Source: an uncultured bacterium (GTDB lineage: Bacteria; Margulisbacteria; Marinamargulisbacteria; SXXA01). From it: a stretch of DNA of 64,000 bases. Each line of letters opens with the position of its first letter. Within the stretch, counting starts at the first letter, position 1. The position numbers were made by a program, and so were the translations under genes. The stretch spans positions 62,001 through 126,000 of the forward strand of contig CAIPHK010000022.1 in NCBI GenBank assembly GCA_903864835.1, read 5' to 3'. Below are positions 1 through 6,916 of this stretch, one piece after another. The notes under the pieces were generated by a model. That model was given only the letters and a program-made list of their open reading frames with translations, was not told the origin of the DNA and made no database searches.

Positions 1-256
1 GGTCCTCCGAGGGACCAAAGACATTAAGCTTTCCTCGACCGAATTTCGATTGCTCCGATTTTTGGCCGAAAATACTCATCGAGTCGTCTCTCGCGCATTA
101 ATCCTAGAAAAAGTATGGGGCTTTGATTTTAGCCCCGAAAGCAACATCGTCGAGGTGTACATCAATTATCTCCGAGACAAAATCGACAAAGGCTTTGATA
201 TTCCATTGATTCGGACCATTCACGGGGTAGGCTATCGGTTATGCGAATCCGACTAA
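1..256 (+). CDS. DNA-binding response regulator, OmpR/PhoB family (C-terminal part, cut by window start)
   Basis: The frame is open from base 2 and ends with TAA at 254-256, so only the C-terminal effector domain is present. The sequence LSSTEFRLLRFLAEN, then VVSRALILEKVWG, then VEVYINYLRDKID and TIHGVGYRL is the winged-helix fold of OmpR/PhoB regulators, with the recognition helix in the VEVYINYLR segment and the wing at GVGYRL. The receiver domain lies upstream of the window. The stop overlaps the start of the histidine kinase by 16 nt, so the two form a translationally coupled two-component pair. The signal and target genes are not visible. Confidence 0.93.
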   Translation, partial: VLRGTKDIKLSSTEFRLLRFLAENTHRVVSRALILEKVWGFDFSPESNIVEVYINYLRDKIDKGFDIPLIRTIHGVGYRLCESD

Positions 257-1500
257 GGGTCTGGGTCAGCTTTTTTTTAACCGCTGCACTCCTGACCTCT
301 GGCATGATGATGTATTCCTATTACCGGGTTCAGCTCATCAAGGGCCTTGAGCTCAGAATGGTTCGATCCGCCGACAATATTCTATCGGCAATCGCCAAAC
401 GCCCCTCCCAATTTCGGGCCGATCCCAACCACTTTTTATTCGCAAGCTCGACGAATGAATTTACATCTGGCGCCGTATTGGTTCAGTTCATGTCCCTCGA
501 CGGCGAATTAAGCTCCCGATCCCCCAGTCTCATTTCATTTCACCTCCCCTTCACACTCGGGGAAGACGACGTCATCAAAGATGTTGAAATTGCAGATGGA
601 ACCAAACTGAAGGTGTATCAACGCCTCATCGTGGTTCGTGGACGAAATTTGGGCTATGTCGTTGTTGGGCTACCCACAACCCAGAGTTACCACAACCTGG
701 AGATCCTCCGAAACATCATCGCCGTCATGACTATTTTGACCGTCGTTATTCTCGGCTACAGCATCAATGCGGTTGTCTCCCATAATGTCATGACCAATCA
801 CCGCAGGTTCCTCAGCTTTGCCTCACATGAGCTCCGAACCCCATTGGCGATCATTATTGGGAACGCGGAGATCGCATTAAAAACACATACCCAAAACGAC
901 TACGAAACGGCATTGGCCACCATCCGTGACGAAGCCGAATGGATGAAGCGATTGGTCGCCAACCTCCTATTAATATTCAGGAGTCAGGCTGGATCCGAAA
1001 TCATTATGGCGTCACCCTTTAATTTTTCGGACATCCTCACCGAAGAAGTAGGCTCCATCAGCCGACGATATCCCCAGAAAATACTGCATCTTCAATTGCC
1101 CGACACCGCCGATTTTGTAGCGGACCCCGACAAAGTCCGCCAAGTGGTCCGCAATCTTTTAGATAACGCCGCAAAATATACCGGTGAAATGGGACGGATC
1201 GGAGTGTCACTCACCCTCACCCGACGTCTGGCCACCCTGATCGTTGAGGACAACGGAAGTGGGATGGATCCCATCGCACAGCGGCATATATTCGACGCGT
1301 ATTACCGCCTCAACTACACAGACTCTGACGGTGCCGGGCTCGGACTTGCGATTGTTAAATCCATCGTAGAAGCCCACGGAGGCCGCATTACAGTCACCAG
1401 CGCCCTCGAAAAGGGGACCCGATTTACGGTAGAAATCCCCAGCCTTGATGTGGGCAAAATCCGCCAATGGCTACGCAAAAAAAGAGGATGGGTCAGTTAG
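241..1500 (+). CDS. Sensor histidine kinase, membrane-bound
   Basis: A 419-residue classical sensor kinase. Transmembrane helix 1 is at about residues 8-28, followed by a periplasmic sensor region of roughly 130 residues and a second helix at about 158-180. The HisKA box SHELRTP places the phospho-accepting histidine at residue 196. The N box (RNLLDNAAKY), G1 box (VEDNGSGMD) and G2 box (GAGLGLAIVKS) of the ATPase domain follow in the expected order. It is the cognate kinase of the overlapping response regulator. No known sensor fold was recognised in the periplasmic loop, so the stimulus is unknown. Confidence 0.95.
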   Translation: MRIRLRVWVSFFLTAALLTSGMMMYSYYRVQLIKGLELRMVRSADNILSAIAKRPSQFRADPNHFLFASSTNEFTSGAVLVQFMSLDGELSSRSPSLISFHLPFTLGEDDVIKDVEIADGTKLKVYQRLIVVRGRNLGYVVVGLPTTQSYHNLEILRNIIAVMTILTVVILGYSINAVVSHNVMTNHRRFLSFASHELRTPLAIIIGNAEIALKTHTQNDYETALATIRDEAEWMKRLVANLLLIFRSQAGSEIIMASPFNFSDILTEEVGSISRRYPQKILHLQLPDTADFVADPDKVRQVVRNLLDNAAKYTGEMGRIGVSLTLTRRLATLIVEDNGSGMDPIAQRHIFDAYYRLNYTDSDGAGLGLAIVKSIVEAHGGRITVTSALEKGTRFTVEIPSLDVGKIRQWLRKKRGWVS

Positions 1501-1510
1501 GTTATTAGTC

Positions 1511-1539
1511 TTCCAAAGTGAGCTCGATTACGGTATACT
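1511..1539 (+). promoter_or_regulatory. Candidate sigma70 promoter for tRNA-Gln
   Basis: TATACT at 1534-1539 is a near-consensus -10 box. A weak -35 (TTCCAA, 1511-1516) lies 17 bp upstream. The tRNA begins 32 bp downstream of the -10, which leaves a short 5' leader for RNase P to remove. Confidence 0.5.
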
Positions 1540-1571
1540 CACCCCGCTTCTTCGCACTATTGCGTGCATAT

Positions 1572-1646
1572 TGGGGAGTCGCCAAGTGGCAAGGCAGCGG
1601 TTTTTGGTACCGCCATTCGAGGGTTCGAATCCTTCCTCCCCAGCCA
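1572..1646 (+). tRNA. tRNA-Gln (anticodon UUG)
   Basis: A full cloverleaf can be folded by hand. The acceptor stem TGGGGAG pairs with CTCCCCA, the D arm is GCC..GGC, and the anticodon stem GCGGT/ACCGC encloses the loop TTTTGGT with anticodon TTG. The T arm is GAGGG-TTCGAAT-CCTTC. The discriminator base is G, as in bacterial tRNA-Gln, and the 3' CCA (1644-1646) is encoded in the DNA. Confidence 0.95.
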
Positions 1647-1688
1647 ACTCAGACACTCATTACATTCGTTGCTCGTTTTCCTTCGTTC

Positions 1689-1713
1689 AAAAGGGAAACA
1701 GCGTTTCCCTTTT
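1689..1713. terminator. Perfect 11-bp hairpin with A/T flanks, probable bidirectional terminator
   Basis: AAAAGGGAAAC (1689-1699) pairs exactly with GTTTCCCTTTT (1703-1713) across a 3-nt loop. The A tract on one side and T tract on the other would let it act on both strands. It would stop tRNA-Gln transcription 43 nt after the tRNA end. Confidence 0.7.
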
Positions 1714-2055
1714 GGGATCCCTTCCTTTTTTGATTGGTTGAAAGCACTCCCTAAAGATGGATTTTGAGTTTCGGTCTACTGTCATAGATCAGAAGGCGTT
1801 GGTGTTTAATCGCCAAGTACAAGCGATTCTTTTAGAACAAAAACCCAATCGGGCCCCTCTGTTTTGCCTTGTTTTTCTCAAAAGGATGGGCCGGCAACAC
1901 GACATATCGCCCGGTGATCTATTGGCTTGTTGTGGCCGCACTATGCGGATTTATTTCGTAACACCGATTTAAAAAGCCTTAGTCATAGATACCCTTCCAC
2001 TCAAGAATCGGTGACTACAAATGATACCTCGGATATTTTCACCTTTTAAATACAG
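1714..2055. other. Intergenic stretch with no supported gene
   Basis: The region between the tRNA terminator and the membrane protein gene holds one short open frame (1757-1972, plus strand). It has no ribosome binding site and no recognisable protein family. I see no hairpin, tRNA or repeat that I can support. Confidence 0.5.
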
Positions 2056-2442
2056 CTAATTTAGCTTCCATATTTTTATCCCGCCTAATATCAACACCCC
2101 CATTGCAACTAGGTTTCCGACGGCCCATGTCGGCCTCGTCATTAATGAGTAATAGGTGTTCCAGCTAACCACAAAGGCAAGAACAACTGCACACATCCCT
2201 GCCGCTATATATTTTTGAACAGTTAACAATCTTTTGCCTGGAACTGCCCTATATAAAAAAGAGATTCCCAAATAAGCGGGTACTAAGATGCTCACTAAAG
2301 CAAAAGGAATATAAAAAAATCCATCAAGCAAAAACTTAATCCGAGGATGCACCAGAAGTACTTCCGCCCAACCCCACGCAATACAGCAAGAGAATCCTAT
2401 AAAAATGAAAGAAACGGCTTTATACAGGCGGCGAAAAATCAT
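2056..2442 (-). CDS. Small four-helix membrane protein, possible immunity protein
   Basis: A protein of 128 residues with four hydrophobic segments and little else. I do not recognise the family. The ATG at 2442-2440 overlaps the TGA of the upstream gene as ATGA, which fixes the start nine codons later than the longest open frame and implies translational coupling. Tight coupling of a small membrane protein to a peptidoglycan-enzyme-like protein is the arrangement seen in effector/immunity pairs. That role is inferred from context only. Confidence 0.65.
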   Translation of the reverse strand: MIFRRLYKAVSFIFIGFSCCIAWGWAEVLLVHPRIKFLLDGFFYIPFALVSILVPAYLGISFLYRAVPGKRLLTVQKYIAAGMCAVVLAFVVSWNTYYSLMTRPTWAVGNLVAMGVLILGGIKIWKLN

Positions 2443-3095
2443 TTTAAATATCTTACAATTAATCGACAATCTCTCTTGTACAACCTCATAAATACATGGA
2501 AATGACCGTTTTCAGTCCCATTAATTTCAATACACCCCGCCGTTCCCTTAAATAATCCCCCATGAATATAGAAACTCCCGCGTCCATAAGCGTTGCCTTT
2601 TATCTGCTCCAAAGGAGTCGCGACTAATCCCCATGCCGGGCTTTTTTTTAGCCACTTCAGCGTATCCCACAGGCCTTCGCTATTATCTGCATCTACAGTC
2701 TGAGTAAAATGAACTTTATATTCATCTTCTGGCAACGGGCCGTAGCCCTCCTTGGGTTGATCTGTAATCGAACTCGATGAATGGCCAGAAAAGGCCGTCC
2801 ACTTTTTTTTAGTTCGTCCATTTCGGGCTTTTAGGTGTAAATAATGCCGATCAAAAAACAGATAATCTCCCTCATTACAGGTAATAGCCAAATTTTCTAA
2901 ATTATTGAATTTATCTTTATCGGCTTTTAAACGCACCGATTCCTTGCCTGATTTTGGCTTAAAAACCTGCACATTCTCAAGTGCAACTTTATCCCCTTGG
3001 GCAAGTAAGTCATCCAACGTATATTCAGAATATTCATCTGAAATAAAATGAATGTTATGGCCAGACGCAGTTTGCTTAATCGCTACTATTTTCAT
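2439..3095 (-). CDS. DUF3892 + Tlde1/L,D-transpeptidase-like protein, candidate antibacterial effector
   Basis: A 218-residue protein with two apparent parts. Residues 1-75 follow the DUF3892 pattern: KIVAIKQTASGHNI at the start, LDDLLAQGDKVALENVQVF in the middle, and a final NNLENL. Residues about 115-205 resemble the Tlde1 (DUF2778) L,D-transpeptidase-like fold. There is a GPLPEDEYKV turn near residue 119 and an active-site segment IHGGLFKGTAGCIEI with H178 and C188. Threonine replaces the more usual serine two residues before the GC. Known Tlde1 proteins are type VI secretion effectors that attack peptidoglycan tetrapeptides. There is no signal peptide, which fits delivery by another machine. 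It is coupled by ATGA to a small membrane protein. The family assignment was made by eye. Confidence 0.6.
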   Translation of the reverse strand: MKIVAIKQTASGHNIHFISDEYSEYTLDDLLAQGDKVALENVQVFKPKSGKESVRLKADKDKFNNLENLAITCNEGDYLFFDRHYLHLKARNGRTKKKWTAFSGHSSSSITDQPKEGYGPLPEDEYKVHFTQTVDADNSEGLWDTLKWLKKSPAWGLVATPLEQIKGNAYGRGSFYIHGGLFKGTAGCIEINGTENGHFHVFMRLYKRDCRLIVRYLK

Positions 3096-3163
3096 TCAAA
3101 AACCCCTTTTGGGCCACATTTTCAACTTTGGGATTCCTAGAATTGTTCATTTTATCGATAGCC

Positions 3164-3463
3164 TCATACGGAAACCGCTTCCAAACGATCCAAAGACCCC
3201 GTCCACGCGCCAGTCATCCCTGCGCGCGAGTCATTAAAGACCTGATTCTGATGCTCCAGAATCCAGTTGCTGGCGGACTGAAAGCCCGAGGGACGAATAA
3301 TGCAAGGACGCCGTTGCGCGCTTTTCTCTCGTGTGATCAGCCCCGCTTTTTCCAACACTTTCAAGTGTTTTGTAATCGCCGGCATACTCATACTAAAGGG
3401 CTGAATTTGTTTAACTAAACGGTTAATTAACCAGATGGTTACATGCGGGTCAATAAGTATCTT
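3164..3463 (-). pseudogene. ArsR-family regulator remnant
   Basis: The core FSMSMPAITKHLKVLEKAGL is the ArsR recognition-helix region, and the end SLDRLEA matches the usual ArsR C-terminus. Upstream codons are open to a stop at 3464-3466 and read DPHVTIWLINRLVKQIQ. This resembles the family's first helices but is about six residues short and has no obvious ATG. Near the C-terminus, about eleven extra residues separate WILEHQNQVF from SLDRLEA. A missing start, an apparent deletion and an apparent insertion together suggest a decayed gene. A functional short variant using an internal ATG at 3391 cannot be excluded. Confidence 0.55.
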
Positions 3464-3576
3464 TTAGATTATCTACCTTTTAGCCACCCTCCCCAACGAG
3501 TTACACTACCGACACCCTTTCACCTTCCCCCTTAAAAATAATGGCGTCAAAAAAACCACCCAATCGGAGGCCCTGT

Positions 3577-4152
3577 ATGCACAGAATAATCGCGGCAGTA
3601 TCTGACAGCCCTGCTTTAAAGGCAGATTCCCTCAAACGCAGAATCGACCTAACGGAGGATTTAAACCGCGAGGTGGTCGACATCAAAGGCATGGCAAAGT
3701 TCATAGGTAAGGGGATATTTGCAAAAAAAGCATTTAAAGCCGGCGAACTAGTGGTTATTGGGATTCAAACAGAACCCGCCGAAAAAAGTATCCACAGCAT
3801 TACGGGACCCGATGGAAATGAATATATATACAATCATATCGCGGAGACCATCAATCATCATTGCAACCCTAACACCGGACCACTACAAGTGGGTGACTCT
3901 TGGAGCTTTTTCGCACGCCGAGGCATCGAAGCGACCGAGGAAATTACATGGGCCTACGACTGGACGGAACCGGTAATCGGTCATTTTAATGGCGACGGTG
4001 ACAAAGGCGGCCAATGTCTTTGTAGCAGCGCTGACTGCAGAACACCATTAAAAGGGTTTAACACCCTAAATCCAACACAGGTTGAGGCCATACAACGGCA
4101 AAAAGAGGAGTTAAAGGTAGCCGTCGCCGCCTACTCTAGGACAGCGATCTAA
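3577..4152 (+). CDS. SET-domain protein, probable protein lysine methyltransferase
   Basis: The start is set by GGAGG (3566-3570) six bases before ATG 3577, giving 191 residues; an upstream ATG at 3541 has no ribosome site. The protein has a compact SET domain: GKGIFAKKAFKAGELV at about 44-59, the cofactor/knot motif NHHCNPN at 93-99, and EEITWAYDW at 121-129. A post-SET cysteine cluster follows at C147, C149 and C154. These match the NHSCxPN and GEExTxxY motifs of the SET family. SET proteins transfer methyl groups from S-adenosylmethionine to lysines and are mostly eukaryotic, with scattered bacterial members. The substrate is unknown. Confidence 0.8.
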   Translation: MHRIIAAVSDSPALKADSLKRRIDLTEDLNREVVDIKGMAKFIGKGIFAKKAFKAGELVVIGIQTEPAEKSIHSITGPDGNEYIYNHIAETINHHCNPNTGPLQVGDSWSFFARRGIEATEEITWAYDWTEPVIGHFNGDGDKGGQCLCSSADCRTPLKGFNTLNPTQVEAIQRQKEELKVAVAAYSRTAI

Positions 4153-4379
4153 ACCGAAGTCCCTAAACCAACAAACTCTCTGGTTAATGCAACAATCCGA
4201 TCTTGCTGGCCATCGATCAATTTAAAATCATGGTCAGTTTCCACCAATTCAAACCGAATGGCAGAAGAAACCGACCCATGTTGTTTAACGATGTCCCCAG
4301 GTATCCGGTCGTTGTCCAACGACACTAAATGCTGAACAAGACTGCCATCCGGGGTGTAAAAGGACTTTATACCTGACAT
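4149..4379 (-). CDS. Small hypothetical protein
   Basis: An open frame of 76 residues that overlaps the end of the SET gene by four bases on the opposite strand. ATG at 4379 is preferred; the longer frame would begin with TTG at 4397. The upstream sequence has only a weak purine stretch (GGGTTGAG). The composition is ordinary for a globular protein, with no membrane segment or known motif. It could be a spurious frame. Confidence 0.35.
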   Translation of the reverse strand: MSGIKSFYTPDGSLVQHLVSLDNDRIPGDIVKQHGSVSSAIRFELVETDHDFKLIDGQQDRIVALTREFVGLGTSV

Positions 4380-4747
4380 CTCAACCCAGAATATCAAATA
4401 TCAGATCCGTGTCCCAATTTAGTCATAGCCCTGCGTCCTCAAAAAGAGTCGATCACGGACTCGTGTAGTCATCACCATATCCCCACGTTCTCCTTAAACT
4501 TTTTACTGCTTTCCCCTCTACTGAACCTGAACACAACGCATCATAGCCGCTCCCCGTCAGTTCTCCTAATTACGTTTATTTTTTATTGATATATTAAGAA
4601 ATTTCAAACATTCAAAAGAAGAGTTATCACCCGTCACCCCGTCCAATTCTCGAGGTTTAATGAGGGCGAATAATTTGTATCTAATCCATTTACCAACTAA
4701 ACTCTTGAGGGAAACATTCAATTTGGAAATAAAAGGACAACTATTCT
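4380..4747. other. Intergenic stretch, nothing recognised
   Basis: About 370 bases, AT-rich between 4560 and 4740, with no open frame of note. The last 20 bases carry AAAAGGAC, a usable ribosome site for the zinc-ribbon gene. The promoter of that gene should lie here, but no clear -35/-10 pair can be assigned. Confidence 0.5.
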
Positions 4748-5179
4748 ATGAAAACATTTGATCGCAAAAGCAAACCGAGCGGCGGCAGAGACTTCGGCGG
4801 ACGAGATTTTGGCGGACGAGATTTTGGCGGCGGCCGAGACTTCAGTAGCGGCCGAGACTCTGGCGGTCGCGATTATGGCGGCGGTTACGAAAAAACAAAC
4901 ACCATGCACAAAACCACTTGTAGCCAATGTGGGTCCGCTTGCGAAGTGCCTTTCAGACCATCAGGTGAACGACCTGTGTTCTGTAACAACTGTTTCAAAC
5001 GGGACGGAAGCTCCGCACCTCGACGTTCATTTGATGATCAACCAAAGCGATATGGTTCAGACAGCGGATCCTCGTCAACCCCATACAAAAGCCCCGATCA
5101 ATCTGCAAAACAATTCGAAGCGATCAATGCCAAGCTAGATAAAATACTAGAAATCTTGGGCGAAACCGAAGAAGACTAG
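4748..5179 (+). CDS. CxxC-x17-CxxC zinc-ribbon protein with GRDFGG repeats
   Basis: A 143-residue protein in three parts. Residues 11-47 are a glycine/arginine/aspartate-rich stretch built from GGRDFGG-type units, similar to the RGG regions of RNA-binding proteins. Residues 54-84 are a zinc ribbon with C58-x2-C61, 17 residues, then C79-x2-C82, and the conserved VPFRPSGERPVFC segment of the CxxC-x17-CxxC family. The last 25 residues (FEAINAKLDKILEIL) should form a short coiled coil. ATG 4748 follows AAAAGGAC. A terminator follows 13 bases after the stop, so it is monocistronic. Nucleic-acid binding is likely; the process is unknown. Confidence 0.85.
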   Translation: MKTFDRKSKPSGGRDFGGRDFGGRDFGGGRDFSSGRDSGGRDYGGGYEKTNTMHKTTCSQCGSACEVPFRPSGERPVFCNNCFKRDGSSAPRRSFDDQPKRYGSDSGSSSTPYKSPDQSAKQFEAINAKLDKILEILGETEED

Positions 5180-5192
5180 GTCTTCTTAAAAA

Positions 5193-5214
5193 AAAGGGGA
5201 TGAAAATCCCCTTT
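5193..5214 (+). terminator. Intrinsic terminator of the zinc-ribbon gene
   Basis: AAAGGGGAT (5193-5201) pairs with ATCCCCTTT (5206-5214) around a GAAA loop, followed by a T-rich run (CGTTTCTTTT). It lies 13 bases after the stop codon. Confidence 0.85.
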
Positions 5215-5222
5215 CGTTTCTT

Positions 5223-5468
5223 TTACTGCTCCGGCCACTTGTACAACATATATAAAATTTCCACTTTTTCTCTCGCCCATGGGGTCCGTCGCAGAAATGT
5301 CAGGCTCGACTTCACACTGGGATTAAAGTTAAAGCAACGAATTTTAATTTTCTCGCCGAGCTGCTCCCACCCATAGTGGTCCACCAGCTCGGTAAGAAGC
5401 ATTTCCAAGGTAATCCCATGTAGGGGATTATTGGGTTGCGACGGGTTATTGGGTTGCGATTCGGTCAT
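5223..5468 (-). CDS. VF530-family (DUF2132) DNA-binding protein
   Basis: 81 residues. After a short NNPSQPNNP tail, the sequence has the whole VF530 signature: [16 protein letters not shown], then [35 protein letters not shown] and a final tyrosine-rich helix. VF530 proteins are small helical DNA-binding proteins of unclear role. ATG 5468 has no ribosome site. TAAACT sits six bases before it on the minus strand, so a leaderless transcript is likely. It is divergent from the slipin gene across only 37 bases. Confidence 0.9.
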   Translation of the reverse strand: MTESQPNNPSQPNNPLHGITLEMLLTELVDHYGWEQLGEKIKIRCFNFNPSVKSSLTFLRRTPWAREKVEILYMLYKWPEQ

Positions 5469-5474
5469 AGTGGC

Positions 5475-5480
5475 AGTTTA
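5475..5480 (-). promoter_or_regulatory. -10 box of VF530 gene, predicted leaderless start
   Basis: Read on the minus strand, TAAACT occupies 5480-5475, followed by GCCACT and then ATG. A six-base spacer places the expected transcription start at the start codon. No good -35 is visible. Confidence 0.5.
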
Positions 5481-5493
5481 TCACAACACCCGG

Positions 5494-5499
5494 TACACT
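5494..5499 (+). promoter_or_regulatory. -10 box of slipin gene, predicted leaderless start
   Basis: TACACT at 5494-5499 is followed by CGCCCC and ATG 5506. The spacer is six bases and there is no Shine-Dalgarno. The two divergent -10 boxes in this 37-bp gap are only 13 bp apart, so they probably compete for polymerase. Confidence 0.5.
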
Positions 5500-5505
5500 C
5501 GCCCC

Positions 5506-6258
5506 ATGACAATCACAATTATCGCCGTTGCCCTGTTGATCATTTTTCTCGCCCAATCGCTTCGAGTCGTCAAAGAATATGACCGAGGGGTCGTGTTTTT
5601 CTTAGGAAAAGTAACCGGGGTCCGAGGCCCTGGCCTGATCATTCTGGTCCCCATCCTTGAACAAATGACCCGCGTCACACTGCGGACTATCACGATGAAT
5701 ATTCCCTCACAAAAAATTATTACAAAAGATAATGTTTCTATCGACATTTCCGCCGTAGCCTATTTTCATATCTCAGATCCCAAAAAGTCCGTAGTGTCCG
5801 TCGAAAATGTATACGATGCGGTAAGCCAAATCAGCCAAACGACCGTTCGAAATATTGTCGGCCAGTTTTCTCTGGATCAGCTATTGTCTCAAACAGCGCA
5901 AATCAATGCACAGATTAAAACCGTAATCGATGCACACACGGAGCCCTGGGGAGCCGAAGTCACTATCGTTGAAATCAAAGACATCACATTGCCGGACAAC
6001 ATGCAGCGCGCCATGGCCAAAGAGGCCGAAGCCGAACGGGAACGTCGCGCCAAAATCGTGGGTGCCGAGGGAGAATTCCAGGCCGCGGTCAAATTAGGCG
6101 AAGCCGCTGATATCATCGCAGCTCATCCGGTTGCATTACAGTTACGCACATTGCAAACCATGGCCGAAATCGCCACGGAAAAGAACTCTACGATTATCTT
6201 CCCAGCGCAATTTATGACGACGGTTCAAGACGCCATCAAATTCATAAAATCGGAGTAA
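5506..6258 (+). CDS. Slipin / stomatin-like SPFH membrane protein
   Basis: 250 residues from ATG 5506. A longer frame starting at 5431 would run through the divergent gene and promoter. Residues 1-20 form one N-terminal membrane helix, followed by the band-7/SPFH domain: VKEYDRGVVFFLGK, GPGLIILVP, VSIDISAVAYF, QTTVRNIVGQFSLDQLL. A charged coiled-coil helix follows (AMAKEAEAERERRAKIV) with the usual A/E-rich tail. The length is typical of bacterial slipins, which oligomerise at the inner membrane and often work with an NfeD protein; none is next to it here. Confidence 0.93.
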   Translation: MTITIIAVALLIIFLAQSLRVVKEYDRGVVFFLGKVTGVRGPGLIILVPILEQMTRVTLRTITMNIPSQKIITKDNVSIDISAVAYFHISDPKKSVVSVENVYDAVSQISQTTVRNIVGQFSLDQLLSQTAQINAQIKTVIDAHTEPWGAEVTIVEIKDITLPDNMQRAMAKEAEAERERRAKIVGAEGEFQAAVKLGEAADIIAAHPVALQLRTLQTMAEIATEKNSTIIFPAQFMTTVQDAIKFIKSE

Positions 6259-6311
6259 ACCACAAGGGTCTCCGCCCGCAAAAAAGATACCCCAACCGTT
6301 ATTGGGTGGTG

Positions 6312-6317
6312 TATACT
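6312..6317 (+). promoter_or_regulatory. -10 box (TATACT) before ATG 6326
   Basis: TATACT at 6312-6317 is followed by an eight-base spacer and ATG 6326, the same arrangement as other predicted leaderless genes in the window. The frame it would serve is of doubtful coding quality. Confidence 0.4.
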
Positions 6318-6325
6318 TTTACTAC

Positions 6326-6883
6326 ATGGGGACTCAATTGAACCGCAGGGTATCCATTTCAGATTCAGTTCCGGCATCGACGCCTCCCAATGTTTCAAAT
6401 TGGGTCCGAATAATCTGGGGGATGGGGATAGGTCTTTGTTCATTATACTGGGGGCCACAGTTAGCCGATTCCGTTGCCAAAACAAAAGCACCTGCTGAGT
6501 TTCGTCCGTTTAATTTCCTTAGAGTATTTCGACTCCTCCAATGGGTAATGTTAGTGTCACAGTTTGGAACCGCTCGAGGGAGCCAACACCTCCGGAATGG
6601 GTCGAGGCTGCTGACCGTTTGCGGGACCATCGATTGCTCGGCTGTGGATTCGGCGACACCTGTAGTTCCTCAAGGATGTGGAACGTTTCCATGGCTAGCA
6701 GCATCGATGTCTCGATCGGAGGTCTCGACCTATGTTGATGCTCGAATCCCGGGACTCCTGGGAGGAGTAGATTGTTCTGCAATCACAACGGGTACATCAT
6801 CATGCTCTGATCTTTGGACTGGGCTCGATTGCTGTGTCGCTTCAAGCCCAAATAATATGGTCTTCGGAATTCCTGTTCGATGA
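6326..6883 (+). pseudogene. Degenerate frame upstream of the surface protein, ends at in-frame TGA
   Basis: The frame from ATG 6326 is open to TGA at 6881-6883 and is in the same phase as the surface protein that follows, so one stop codon separates the two. The predicted 185 residues are unusually rich in cysteine and tryptophan and show no domain, signal peptide or repeat. That argues against a healthy gene in this frame. Other frames hold short pieces that look protein-like, for example around 6361-6490. The stretch may be a decayed 5' part of the surface gene with one or more frameshifts. No function can be assigned. Confidence 0.35.
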
Positions 6884-6916
6884 TCAATAAGTGCAATTGA
6901 AAAAACTTTTTTTACA

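Noticed and set aside
1445-1767. Three overlapping plus-strand frames crossing the tRNA gene
   Set aside because: They run through tRNA-Gln and its terminator in several phases, which is incompatible with coding.
1757-1972. Open frame of 71 codons after tRNA-Gln
   Set aside because: It has no ribosome site, leaderless -10, family resemblance or neighbours in an operon; chance length.
4778-4890. CRISPR-like short repeats
   Set aside because: The repeats are codon-level GRDFGG units inside a gene, with no unique spacers.
6881-6883. UGA recoded as an amino acid
   Set aside because: TGA is the functional stop of leuC, trmH, the STAS gene and others in this window, several in ATGA overlaps, so the code is standard.
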